Shown here in pieces: positions 1-8,942 of a DNA stretch of 64,000 nucleotides (position 1 is its first letter; each line of letters opens with the position of its first letter). The position numbers and the translations under genes were made by a program. Under the pieces are notes generated by a model. The model was not told where the DNA came from, did no database searches, and saw only the letters and a program-made list of their open reading frames with translations. The DNA is from Akkermansia muciniphila (GTDB taxonomy: Bacteria > Verrucomicrobiota > Verrucomicrobiia > Verrucomicrobiales > Akkermansiaceae). The stretch spans positions 1 through 64,000 of the forward strand of contig NZ_JABDHQ010000007.1 of NCBI RefSeq assembly GCF_018709685.1, read 5' to 3'.

Positions 1-2
1 AT

Positions 3-116
3 GGCAACGTGGAAAAAGAGGGGATCTTGCTCTCCGGTGGCACGTATTTCTTTGCCATATTTTCAAAATTTACCCATTGCCAGCTTAAAAGGCAGCGTGC
101 TAGCGTCCATCAATGA
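3..116 (+). CDS. Possible 3' end of an upstream gene (partial)
   Basis: The frame starting at base 3 is open from the left edge and ends at a TGA at 114-116. Its last residues form a plausible hydrophobic then basic tail (SGGTYFFAIFSKF followed by QLKRQRAS). It would end 29 bases before the next gene, in the same direction, as expected for an upstream operon member. Only about 37 codons are visible, so no family can be assigned, and a chance open frame is equally possible. Confidence 0.3.
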   Translation, partial: GNVEKEGILLSGGTYFFAIFSKFTHCQLKRQRASVHQ

Positions 117-145
117 ATTCGTTCAACCCTTAACTCCATTATTCC

Positions 146-1192
146 ATGAGTACCACCTTGAAAAAGATCTATGTCAACGGGTTCCCCAGCCTTTACGGAG
201 GAGCGGGAACCGAACTCCACCACCAGATCATGGTCTGGCTCCACATGGGCATTGACGTCCACATCATCCCCACCAACGGCGGATTTGAAAATGAAGCCCT
301 TTATCTGGAAATGATCCGTCTGGGCGTCCATATCCACGCCCCCAACGACTGGACCGTTCTGCAGGAAGGGGATGCTATCATCGGGTTCTGTAACGGGGAA
401 TTCCTGGAAAACATGCCCGCCATTCGCCGGCGCACCAAACGCACTATCTTTGTCAACTGCATGACCTGGCTCTTTAACAAGGAAAAGGAACTCATGAAGC
501 AGGGGCTCATTGCCATGTTCCTTTACCAGAATGAGGAAGTCAGGCAGAAAAACATGCCCCTGCTCAAGCGCTGCAATGACGATCCTTCCATCGTTTTTAT
601 GACCTTCAAGCCCTATTTTCATAACGAATCCTTCCCCTTTATTGAGGAGAGGACGCAGGAATACTTCGGCTGCGGGCGTATCTCGCGCCAGGATGCGGAC
701 AAATTTGCGGCCAATACGCTCCACATCTATGAGTATTTCGTAGCCCCCGTCTTTAAGCGCGGCCTCTTTCTGGGTTTTGACCAGAGAAGCCGGGAGAAGA
801 TCGGAGAGCCCTACGGCTGGATACGCACGGCCCGCGATCAGAGGGAGGTAAGTCAGCAGGACTTCTACAAGCATTGCCAGATCGTACTTCAGCCGACGGA
901 CACGACGGAAAACTGGCCGCGTGTAGGCTTTGAATCCATGGCCAGCGGAAGCGTACTGGTGGTGGATAACCGTGGAGGCTGGAGGCAGATGGTGGAGCAC
1001 GGCAAAACCGGGTGGCTGTGCGACCATGAAAGGGACTTCATCTACTACGCCAGTAAAATGGCCTACGAGCCCGGCCTGAGGTCGGACATGGCCCATGCCG
1101 CTCGGGAACGGGGGCTGGAGCTTGGTGGCCTGGAAGCGTCTGTCGCCAGCTGGGAGGAAGTTTTTGAAGCGGTGGAAAAATTGCCGGGCTAG
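146..1192 (+). CDS. Glycosyltransferase, GT-B type (GT4-like)
   Basis: A 348-residue cytosolic protein resembling GT-B glycosyltransferases. Residues 5-20 (KIYVNGFPSLYGGAGTE) look like the N-terminal nucleotide-fold start with a glycine-rich turn. Near residues 255-275, GFESMASGSVLVVDNRGG resembles the C-terminal donor-binding region of GT4 enzymes, although the usual E-x7-E signature is not intact. There is no signal peptide or membrane segment. It is the first complete gene of a same-direction glycan cluster, 17 bases before the likely start of the next gene. Donor and acceptor cannot be read from sequence. The start at 146 is the first ATG of the frame, and no good Shine-Dalgarno is visible. 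Confidence 0.75.
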   Translation: MSTTLKKIYVNGFPSLYGGAGTELHHQIMVWLHMGIDVHIIPTNGGFENEALYLEMIRLGVHIHAPNDWTVLQEGDAIIGFCNGEFLENMPAIRRRTKRTIFVNCMTWLFNKEKELMKQGLIAMFLYQNEEVRQKNMPLLKRCNDDPSIVFMTFKPYFHNESFPFIEERTQEYFGCGRISRQDADKFAANTLHIYEYFVAPVFKRGLFLGFDQRSREKIGEPYGWIRTARDQREVSQQDFYKHCQIVLQPTDTTENWPRVGFESMASGSVLVVDNRGGWRQMVEHGKTGWLCDHERDFIYYASKMAYEPGLRSDMAHAARERGLELGGLEASVASWEEVFEAVEKLPG

Positions 1193-1209
1193 AAATGGAG
1201 GGAAAAACC

Positions 1210-3465
1210 ATGAAAAAGAAAACAAACATAATCGTAGGCATCTGCTCGTGCCATGGAATGGTTGATAAGCGTGAGGCAGTGCGCACTACGTGGCTCTCCC
1301 ATCCTGCGGACGGCATCGAATGCGTGTTCTTTGTGGGAGATAACCGGGCGCCGGAGGGGGAGGAAAGGGACACAGTGGGGCTTGACGCGGCTGATGGCTA
1401 CAACGAACTGCCCGGAAAGGTGAAATCCTTCTTTCGTCATGCGCTGGAGCACTACGAATTCGACTGGCTCTTCAAATGTGATGACGACACATATTTGGAA
1501 CTGAGCCGGTTGGCATCGTTAATCGATGAAGACTACGATCTGATCGGGGATGCTCTGGTTTCTCTTCGCAACTCGCCCAGCGGAGGGGCTGGTTACCTGC
1601 TGAAGCGCAGCATGGTGGAAAAGCTGGTGGATGCGTCGGGTTTTGCGGAATGCGGGGCGGAGGATGTGATTGTAGGTGAACTGGTAGGCAAGCTGGGGGG
1701 CAGGCTGAAGTCCACCAAACGGCTTTACATGTCCAATGTTTATTATCCGGAAATGAATAACGACATGGTAACGGCTCACTGGTGCTCTCCCACCATCATG
1801 CAAGCCATTTATTCTTTCAATTACAGAATTCCCTCCACCGTGTGTGATGTTGCACATCTTCACTGGAAAGGGGAGATGCTGTTTTACTCCAATGGGGCAT
1901 TCAGAAGGAGGGATACTTCCTGCTATGGCTGGTGGAGCATCGGCTCCAAAGGGGAACTGACGCTGAAATGGCAGATGTGGCCTATGGAGCAGCTCCTTTT
2001 GGAAGGAGAGCGGTATATCGGATCGGAAACGGAGATATGCCAGAGGCCGGACATGCCGTCCCTGGCCCGGTTATGGGCTGAACGCCGTCTTTCTTCCGGA
2101 AATGTGGAAATCATGGACCAGTCCCCTCTCCTGTACATTCACTTGGGATGCGGCGCCCGGAGATTGAATGGCTGGTTGAATCTGGACGCCCCCAATTATG
2201 ACATCACCAGGCCGCTCCCGTGGAAGGACGGTTCCGTGGATGCCTTTTATCTGGAAGACGTCATTGGCTCAGTAACGGCTGCACAGGCCTGCCGGTTTTT
2301 CACGGAGGCCTTCCGTTCTCTGAAACCCGGGGGAATTTTACGTCTGAGTTTTCGGGACGTGCGCCTGATGCGCGGGATGATGACGCCTGCGTTCAGGCAG
2401 TACATGAAGGACCGGGGGAAGGGAAATCCGGTTCCGGGGAATGATTTGTGTACATTTATGGAAGTTTACAGGCAACAATCCCTGTGGTCTGCCGATTTTC
2501 TGAGTTATGTTCTGGAGGAGTTGGGATTCCAGGTTTCCCAGCACGCTCCGGGTATTTCCCGCCATTTGCATCTTCAATGCCTGGAAAGACGTGCTGACAG
2601 GGATGAACATCCCTTTGACCTGCTGGGCTCCGTCTGCCTGGATGCCGTAAAACCGGAAGGAGCCGCTTCCGGCGCGCTTTTATCCATGCGTCGTACCTCT
2701 GTGCCCGTATCTCCTGATTACGTCACTACGCAGTTCATGCCCGGATCGCGTACGGGCAACCATCTGTTCCAGATAGCTGCCGCTTATGCGCATGCCCTCC
2801 GGACAGGGGTGGAATGCCGTATCCCCTGGAGGCACGGTTCTGAAACCTGGGAACTGATGGCTTATTTGGGGGAGGCTTGCTCCCTGTGTCCGGACGGCGG
2901 GTATACTGATCCCGTGACATACAGGGAACCCGCATTTTCCTATCGTCCCATTCCGCACACGGTTCGCCGTGGCGCCCTGAGAGGATATTTCCAGAGCGAG
3001 CGGTATTTTAATGATGTTGCGGAAGAAGTCCGTTCTCTGTTTGCTCCTCTCATTTCTCCTGTTCAGGAGGGCTCCGCGGGCGTCCATATAAGGATGGGGG
3101 ACTATCTTGACCATGCAGACATGTACCGCACGCCGGATGTTCCTTTCCTTGATGAAGCCTTACGCAGGCTTTCCGGCAACATCAAGAAGCTGGTCATCTT
3201 TTCGGATTCTCCGGATTTGGCCCGGAAATTAATGGAGAGGGTTCCGGAAGCAAAACGTTTTGAAATAATCATGGATGCGCATGGGACGCTGGACGCCCTC
3301 CGGGAATTGACGTCCATGCAGGAACTCATCCTTTCCTGTTCCTCCTTTTCCTGGTGGGGGGCCTGGCTGGGAGGCCAGCAGAGGGTTTTTATTCAAAAAC
3401 AATGGTTTGCCGGAAAAATTGAGGACGAGCAGGACATCTTCTGCCCGCAATGGATTAAACTTTAA
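1210..3465 (+). CDS. Three-domain fusion: GT31-like galactosyltransferase, methyltransferase, GT11 fucosyltransferase
   Basis: A 751-residue protein joining enzymes that are usually separate. Residues 5-200 resemble GT31 beta-1,3-galactosyl/Fringe-type transferases, with REAVRTTW near the N terminus and a metal-binding acidic cluster in FKCDDDTY (about 88-95). Residues 205-290 carry a Trp-rich module (LTLKWQMW) also found in the next two proteins. Residues 309-450 are a class I SAM methyltransferase fold (HLGCGARRLNGW, then LKPGGILRLS). Residues 504-751 are a GT11 alpha-1,2-fucosyltransferase: RTGNHLFQ, the GDP-fucose motif HIRMGD at 626-631, and SSFSWWGAW near 711. The start at 1210 is preferred over an ATG at 1195 because GGAGGGA lies six bases upstream of it. 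It follows the GT-B gene closely, and the next gene starts 12 bases after its stop. Activities are inferred from motifs only. Confidence 0.85.
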   Translation: MKKKTNIIVGICSCHGMVDKREAVRTTWLSHPADGIECVFFVGDNRAPEGEERDTVGLDAADGYNELPGKVKSFFRHALEHYEFDWLFKCDDDTYLELSRLASLIDEDYDLIGDALVSLRNSPSGGAGYLLKRSMVEKLVDASGFAECGAEDVIVGELVGKLGGRLKSTKRLYMSNVYYPEMNNDMVTAHWCSPTIMQAIYSFNYRIPSTVCDVAHLHWKGEMLFYSNGAFRRRDTSCYGWWSIGSKGELTLKWQMWPMEQLLLEGERYIGSETEICQRPDMPSLARLWAERRLSSGNVEIMDQSPLLYIHLGCGARRLNGWLNLDAPNYDITRPLPWKDGSVDAFYLEDVIGSVTAAQACRFFTEAFRSLKPGGILRLSFRDVRLMRGMMTPAFRQYMKDRGKGNPVPGNDLCTFMEVYRQQSLWSADFLSYVLEELGFQVSQHAPGISRHLHLQCLERRADRDEHPFDLLGSVCLDAVKPEGAASGALLSMRRTSVPVSPDYVTTQFMPGSRTGNHLFQIAAAYAHALRTGVECRIPWRHGSETWELMAYLGEACSLCPDGGYTDPVTYREPAFSYRPIPHTVRRGALRGYFQSERYFNDVAEEVRSLFAPLISPVQEGSAGVHIRMGDYLDHADMYRTPDVPFLDEALRRLSGNIKKLVIFSDSPDLARKLMERVPEAKRFEIIMDAHGTLDALRELTSMQELILSCSSFSWWGAWLGGQQRVFIQKQWFAGKIEDEQDIFCPQWIKL

Positions 3466-3477
3466 CAGGCGCATCTT

Positions 3478-5841
3478 ATGAAATGTGTTTTGATTGTATC
3501 GCCCGGAGAAAAGGCGGAGGGTGCTTCCGAATTGCACCGGCTGGGGTATGAGCTGGAGCTCTATCCCTCTACCTGGGATCTTTCCGCCCTCAGGGACAGC
3601 CGGGAAGAGGAAAGCTCCTCCTACTTGGGAAGGTCCCCTGCATCTGCGGAACGTTCGCACGTCCGTTCACTGAGGGCATCTTTCATACGCCTTCTGGAGG
3701 ACAGGAGGTATGCTGGAAACGATCTGATTATTTTCGGTGAAAGTGATGCCGTGCCGATGGTGGCTTCCTCCCGTTTGGAAACAGCTCTCGGAAAGGAAAT
3801 GATGGAACATCCGGAGACGGATATTTTCCGGCTGTTCCATCATGCGGCCTGGTCCCCGGAGGGAGCCCCCGCTGACTCTGATGAAATCTTGTTTGAAGAT
3901 TTTAAAACGGGAGAGACGGATTCCAATACCTCCTACGTATGGGGAACGCATGCCCTTGTCATTCCTGCCGCGCGGCGTTCCAGGGTGGCCCGGGTTTTTG
4001 CAGATTACCGGTTACCTACTGATATAGCTCTGGAGGCTGCCAACAGCCATGGAGACCTCAAGATACGGGTGGCGCGCCACAATTTGTTCTATCAGCATGA
4101 GCGCACCAAACAGAGACCGGACTGCAAGATTGCGGTCTGCATCTCCTCCTATAAGCGATTGACGGATTTGCAGAGGCAAATTTGGTGCATGATGGATCAG
4201 AGCTATCCGAATCTGCATGTTTTTGCAGCTGTCAAAGGAATACCGGAAGGTACGTACCGCAGGACTGTGCTGCCCCTGTTTGAACATTTCATTCACGAAG
4301 GACGTTTGACGATGCGGCTGTTCCCTAACAAGAACCAGCTTTCCAATTTTCTGGATACGGTAAGGGATTTGGACGTTTCCGGGTACGATCTTTTCGCCAA
4401 AGTTGATGATGATGACTTGTACGGCAGGGACTATTTCAAGTCAGTCAATAACTTCCATCTGCATCTTCCTCCGGAATTCAGCAGCTTCTACTGTGGACCG
4501 GGAGAATACTTGGGCGCCAGGGGTGGTTATCCCTTCTCCGGAAATGGATTTTTCGGCTGCTTTGGCCCCACTCTGGTCTTTAGTCGTGATGTCCTGGAAA
4601 AATTAATGATTTGTGAGCAGGAGCCGCACCGGATATCCAAAATGTCGCCCAGGCTCCGTCATGCCGGATACGGCTTTACGGAAGACAACTTCATGCACAT
4701 GATCATGCTGGATACCGGGAGTTGCAACCGTACCCGGTATATACAGGAAATGTCCCTTCCGATGCATCTGGTGATCCAGACCGGCAATGCCTCCGTAATG
4801 CGCGGAGGACTGGTGCCGGGAGATTTTCAGGGTAGGAACTGGAACATTTCCATTAACCGGGACAATGAGGAGCATCTCATGGAAGTGCATCATCCCCAAT
4901 GGCATGATGTTATCCGTATCCTTGGGAACCGGGCGCGCCGTTTTGAACGTGATGACGGAGCGGATGTTGTTTCCGCCACTGACAAGGCAATAACCCTTAA
5001 GTGGGATTGCTGGGGAGTGGAGACGTTTAAAAAAAGGGAAGACGGCGTCTTCCTTTTGTCAGGCAGCGGCAAGCGTGAGGAACCTTCTCCTCCATCCGGA
5101 AAAAAAGTGGCTGTGCTGTTTGTGGCCACGGGGCGTTATATTACATTCTGGGAGGAGTTCTATGCGGCTTCCAGACAGTATTTTTTGACAGGGCACGATG
5201 TGCATTATTTTCTATTCACGGATCATACGGAAGTGGAAACGGGAGAAGACGTTACCCTTGTCAGCAAACCGTTTTATCCATGGCCCATGGAAACCTTGAG
5301 AAGGTTTGAAACTTTTTTAAAGGTTCAGGAGGAATTACAGCAGTACGACTACATTTATTTCATGAACGGCACTCTGCTTCCGGTAGCGCCTATCGGGCGG
5401 GAAATTTTCCCGACGAGCCGGCAAGGTCTTACGGTAACGATGCATCCGGGGTACTACAAATGCCATCGGTCCGCTTACCCCTATGAAAAAAATGGAATGT
5501 CCCGGGCACGTGTTCTCCCTTCCGAGGGAGAATATTATTTCGCCGGAGGCTTCAATGGGGGAAGGGCTGAAGATTATCTCTGCATGTGCCGGGAATTGGC
5601 CGGTGCCGTCAGACGGGATCTTGAGGATGGCGTCATTGCCGTCTGGCATGATGAAAGCCATCTCAACAAATATATGATCGGCAGGCATCCGCTTGTTTTA
5701 TCCCCGGAATATTTGTTTCCTGAAACATTGGACTTTAATCAAAAAAATCTTATGGCGATCAAGCCGAAAGCCAAAATGATCGTGAAGGATAAATCTCTTC
5801 AAAAACGTGGAGGACACACATGGCTGAGGCAGCAGATATAA
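3478..5841 (+). CDS. Multidomain glycosyltransferase: GT25-like, GT2 and ABO-type GT6
   Basis: A 787-residue protein with three transferase-like parts. Residues 1-200 weakly resemble GT25/GT-A enzymes (AERSHVRSLR, then IIFGESDAVP). Residues 217-400 are GT2: KIAVCISSYKR and the acidic KVDDDDLYG near 309. Residues 470-530 hold the cluster's shared module (ITLKWDCWG). Residues 545-787 are GT6, the family of mammalian alpha-1,3-Gal/GalNAc and ABO transferases: HPGYY, YYFAGGFNGG near 686 and VWHDESHLNKY at 722-732. Vertebrate GT6 has a metal-binding DxD; here the matching stretch reads FMNGTLL, as in the metal-independent NxN type known from bacterial GT6. It overlaps the next gene by 22 bases, whose Shine-Dalgarno lies inside this gene. 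The GT6 assignment is strong and the N-terminal one is weak. Confidence 0.85.
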   Translation: MKCVLIVSPGEKAEGASELHRLGYELELYPSTWDLSALRDSREEESSSYLGRSPASAERSHVRSLRASFIRLLEDRRYAGNDLIIFGESDAVPMVASSRLETALGKEMMEHPETDIFRLFHHAAWSPEGAPADSDEILFEDFKTGETDSNTSYVWGTHALVIPAARRSRVARVFADYRLPTDIALEAANSHGDLKIRVARHNLFYQHERTKQRPDCKIAVCISSYKRLTDLQRQIWCMMDQSYPNLHVFAAVKGIPEGTYRRTVLPLFEHFIHEGRLTMRLFPNKNQLSNFLDTVRDLDVSGYDLFAKVDDDDLYGRDYFKSVNNFHLHLPPEFSSFYCGPGEYLGARGGYPFSGNGFFGCFGPTLVFSRDVLEKLMICEQEPHRISKMSPRLRHAGYGFTEDNFMHMIMLDTGSCNRTRYIQEMSLPMHLVIQTGNASVMRGGLVPGDFQGRNWNISINRDNEEHLMEVHHPQWHDVIRILGNRARRFERDDGADVVSATDKAITLKWDCWGVETFKKREDGVFLLSGSGKREEPSPPSGKKVAVLFVATGRYITFWEEFYAASRQYFLTGHDVHYFLFTDHTEVETGEDVTLVSKPFYPWPMETLRRFETFLKVQEELQQYDYIYFMNGTLLPVAPIGREIFPTSRQGLTVTMHPGYYKCHRSAYPYEKNGMSRARVLPSEGEYYFAGGFNGGRAEDYLCMCRELAGAVRRDLEDGVIAVWHDESHLNKYMIGRHPLVLSPEYLFPETLDFNQKNLMAIKPKAKMIVKDKSLQKRGGHTWLRQQI

Positions 5842-8087
5842 AATTCCAGGAGGCCAAACATGTTACTTTTGCGGATTTGCGGGCGGGATTTGACCCACAG
5901 GATCGCATTCTGCCCTCTTTTGTCCGCAAACTGGCCATCATTCCTGCTAAAAAACATTCGGCGCGCTGTCCTAATAAAAACAGGCGCTTGTTGAATGGAA
6001 GGCCCTTGTTTTTATATTCCGTTTCCTACGCCCTGCAGGAGGGATTTGTCCCCGTTGTCAGTACGGACAGTGAAGAAATAATGGAACGCTGCCGCCGGGA
6101 AGGCATTCATTTCTTCCGGGAGACGGTGGACGACCGCCGGATGGAAAATTGCATACGCCAGGTGCTGGCCCGCTTCTCCTGCGAGATGTTCGCCGTACTG
6201 CAGCCAACTTCTCCCTTCCGCCGTCCGGGGCTTCTTCGTCAAATGGCGGAAGATGTGGAAAAGGGAAAAATTCAATCCGCTTATACGGCCCGCAAGACTA
6301 AAATGATTGGCCATTTTGAGGGGCATTTCCATCTGGCGCATCGTGAACAGGATGCCAAAAAATTTTTCTATTTTTTTGATGGAAACATCAATATCGTAAC
6401 CCGGAAGAAATTTCTGGAAACGGGCACGATGTTTGAGGATAACTCGTGCCCCTATCCAAATGACTTTCCCTGTTGCCTGCAAATTGATACGGAAGAAGAG
6501 TGGCATGCCTTGTCGCGATTAAGTGAAATCAAAAACTATCAATATTTTCTGGCTTCAGAAGGATGCAGGCAACGTATTTGCATCGTTTCCAATAAACGTG
6601 ATTTGACACGCAACTATTCAGCGTTTGTAGACTCTTGTGACAAAGTGATCAGAGTAAGCAAAATGGATAATTTGAATTCCGGCCTGGCAGGAGTGAAGAC
6701 GGATATAGTTCTGATTTCCTGCTGCGCCATATACTTGGCTTTTTCTCCTGGGGAAAGGCATATGGAAGTCTTGCGCGGAGTTCCGGAAATTTACTTTAAT
6801 AATGAAGAATTGGACTCTTCCAATGAATTTGCCTGCCGGGAAGGACTGGAAAACTGGAAATTCATGCCGGGAGCAGTTCACCGGAGCACGGGCAACTTCA
6901 CCACGTTAAGCAAGGCTCTTTGTCTCGCGGACTATTTATTCCCTGAAGCCCAGCTTTATTATTTGGGAGATACGGATATGAACCTGAGGGCCGCAGGTTC
7001 ATGGAAGCATCATGCGCCAACGGAAAATGCCTACATGCAATCCCTCATTGACAGTGGAAGAGTCATCCCCATTCTGGAAGATGCCGCCAGTGAATTCCAT
7101 TACTCCTGCCCGGCATCTCCGGTTCCTTCCGTTGTGGACGTTCCTACCATGGACATGACTTCAGCGGAGACCATTATCCTCAGCCATCCTCAGTGGACAG
7201 ACCAATTCCAGATGGATGAAAAACGTGGTCACAGGCTTCACCGCAATGACCATGCAACCATACTTCAACATGATGAAAGCAATCTCGTTCTTAAATGGGA
7301 TAACTGGGGAACTGAACAATTCTTCAAGACGGAAGAGGGGAAATATAAATACCTGGACTATCATTTCTTCTCTACCCTCAATGAAGTGAACAAATACGCC
7401 ACGGAATTGATCGTCAACCCGTACGATGGCAGTAACTCCGTATTCCGGCACTCCTGCCGTCCTTTTATCGGCATAAGATATCACCAATGGGAGGGACTGA
7501 TGCTTCTGGAACGCATGTATCTTGATATGGAACGGGGGATACGGAAAATGCCCCGGTTGAAATCCGTGCTGCTGATGGGGATTTGCAAGGATGCTCTTGC
7601 GGCCCTTGTTCTGGCGCAGAGGTTGAAAAAGGATTTCCCCCATCTTCATATTGGTGTGTGGGGATGCGCATGGCCGGTGGACTTCAGTGGGCAGTCCCCT
7701 GTACACCGGGGGGTGAAGGTTTCTCCGTTCCATGCGCAGATTAGAGAAAAAAAGCCGTTTAAAAATCTTTTGCAGCGTTATGGAGACCCCCTCAGGCTGA
7801 TTCGGCAGCCGGAAACATCCGGCCTTCAATTGTTTGCATTTTACAGCGCCAATCAACATTGGACCCTTGATGAAGAAGCAACGGAAAGACTGGCACCCTA
7901 TCTTCTGAAAACATATGTCCATCAGGCTGGCAGCAAGGAACATCATACTGATGTCCATGGAAAAATCATACACTTGGTAAAAGAAAAACCGGAATTGGTT
8001 CAATCCTGGATGAAAGAAATGTTCCGGATGATGGAAACGGAAAGCGGGAATCATGCAGACGGGGAAAATCTGCTTATACCGGCCTGA
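5820..8087 (+). CDS. Sugar-CMP synthetase fused to sialyltransferase-like domain
   Basis: A 755-residue protein. Residues 37-245 resemble the NeuA family of cytidylyltransferases that activate sialic acids: LAIIPAKKHSARCPNKN, LLNGRPL, VVSTDSEEI and LQPTSPFRRP. Residues 250-400 resemble a sialyltransferase of GT29 type, with RICIVSNKRDL and SCDKVIRVSK in the position of the L sialylmotif and AYMQSLIDSGRVI at the end. This assignment is tentative. Residues 455-515 contain the shared module (LVLKWDNWGTEQF). Residues 540-755 are unrecognised; LLMGICKDALAA has the look of an alpha/beta fold turn. GGAGG seven bases before the ATG supports the start, inside the previous gene. Activation plus transfer in one chain would make sense for CMP-sialic acid use, but related acids (pseudaminic, Kdo) are possible. 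Confidence 0.7.
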   Translation: MAEAADIKFQEAKHVTFADLRAGFDPQDRILPSFVRKLAIIPAKKHSARCPNKNRRLLNGRPLFLYSVSYALQEGFVPVVSTDSEEIMERCRREGIHFFRETVDDRRMENCIRQVLARFSCEMFAVLQPTSPFRRPGLLRQMAEDVEKGKIQSAYTARKTKMIGHFEGHFHLAHREQDAKKFFYFFDGNINIVTRKKFLETGTMFEDNSCPYPNDFPCCLQIDTEEEWHALSRLSEIKNYQYFLASEGCRQRICIVSNKRDLTRNYSAFVDSCDKVIRVSKMDNLNSGLAGVKTDIVLISCCAIYLAFSPGERHMEVLRGVPEIYFNNEELDSSNEFACREGLENWKFMPGAVHRSTGNFTTLSKALCLADYLFPEAQLYYLGDTDMNLRAAGSWKHHAPTENAYMQSLIDSGRVIPILEDAASEFHYSCPASPVPSVVDVPTMDMTSAETIILSHPQWTDQFQMDEKRGHRLHRNDHATILQHDESNLVLKWDNWGTEQFFKTEEGKYKYLDYHFFSTLNEVNKYATELIVNPYDGSNSVFRHSCRPFIGIRYHQWEGLMLLERMYLDMERGIRKMPRLKSVLLMGICKDALAALVLAQRLKKDFPHLHIGVWGCAWPVDFSGQSPVHRGVKVSPFHAQIREKKPFKNLLQRYGDPLRLIRQPETSGLQLFAFYSANQHWTLDEEATERLAPYLLKTYVHQAGSKEHHTDVHGKIIHLVKEKPELVQSWMKEMFRMMETESGNHADGENLLIPA

Positions 8088-8135
8088 GCTTGCCGGAAAA
8101 TGCCCCGAAAATGAAAAACACTTAATTAAAACTAT

Positions 8136-8942
8136 ATGGAACGTCAATCACAGGAAACAAAATCACCGGGAAACATGAAACGGATAGGTTTTCTCCGTGT
8201 TCTCAATGAAGAAAATGCCGTTATTCCATGCCTGTTGAGCGTAGCTCCCGTTCTGGACCACGTTGTTGTGCTCTGGGCGGATATGGATGACCGCAGTATT
8301 GACCTGATCAGGGAATGGGAGCAGCGCCTCTGCAGCGCTTATCAGTGCCGTTTCAGCTTTCTCCATTATCCCCACCACATCGTCCCTCCTCATTCCGTGG
8401 ATGACTTGAGAAGCCTGCCGCCTGAAAACAGAATAGACACCTACTTGAATTTCGGGATGGAATTCATTCGTCGTCTTGGTGAAGGGCAGCCGTTTTGTAT
8501 GTCTAAGATAGACGCTGACCAAATTTATTTCACCCGGGAACTGGAAGCAGCCTTTCAAATGATATCCGGCCCGGAGGACTGCGTCTCTGTCCAGGGGCAC
8601 AATACCCTCGTCCATCAGCAAAGGTTGATGATCTACGGTCCTCGGCCCGTAAATGGAGGGGGGGACTACCTCATCTGCGGCATGAACAACTTGCCCCGTT
8701 TTGGAATTACGGCGCCTTATGAAGTGGATATAACTGCTCATCCGCAAGTAAAACCTTATCCTAATCCCTGCTGGATGCACTTCATGAAAACGGCTAAGTA
8801 CAAGAATGTCATCCGGGAATTTCATGATGATGAAACTATCCCCCTTGCCCGCAATCCGGCTCTGCGGGAGTGTTTCCTCTCCCGGATTCTGCCGTTATTG
8901 CAGGAGGCAAAAAGCCCGTATGCCCATCTCCGTTTGGATTAA
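8136..8942 (+). CDS. GT-A type glycosyltransferase-like protein
   Basis: A 268-residue protein with a GT2/GT-A look: an N-terminal strand and NE pair (FLRVLNEENAVIPCLLS), DHVVVLWADMDDRS where GT2 enzymes bind the donor base, and a metal-binding DAD in SKIDADQIYF near residue 126. No membrane segments are seen. It continues the plus-strand glycan cluster, 48 bases after the previous gene. An alternative ATG at 8175 gives MKRIGFLRV and may be the true start, since neither ATG has a clear Shine-Dalgarno. Substrate unknown. Confidence 0.65.
   Translation: MERQSQETKSPGNMKRIGFLRVLNEENAVIPCLLSVAPVLDHVVVLWADMDDRSIDLIREWEQRLCSAYQCRFSFLHYPHHIVPPHSVDDLRSLPPENRIDTYLNFGMEFIRRLGEGQPFCMSKIDADQIYFTRELEAAFQMISGPEDCVSVQGHNTLVHQQRLMIYGPRPVNGGGDYLICGMNNLPRFGITAPYEVDITAHPQVKPYPNPCWMHFMKTAKYKNVIREFHDDETIPLARNPALRECFLSRILPLLQEAKSPYAHLRLD

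Noticed and set aside
1195-1209. ATG at 1195 as start of the GT31 fusion
   Set aside because: GGAGGGA is ideally placed for the ATG at 1210 and overlaps the codons after 1195.
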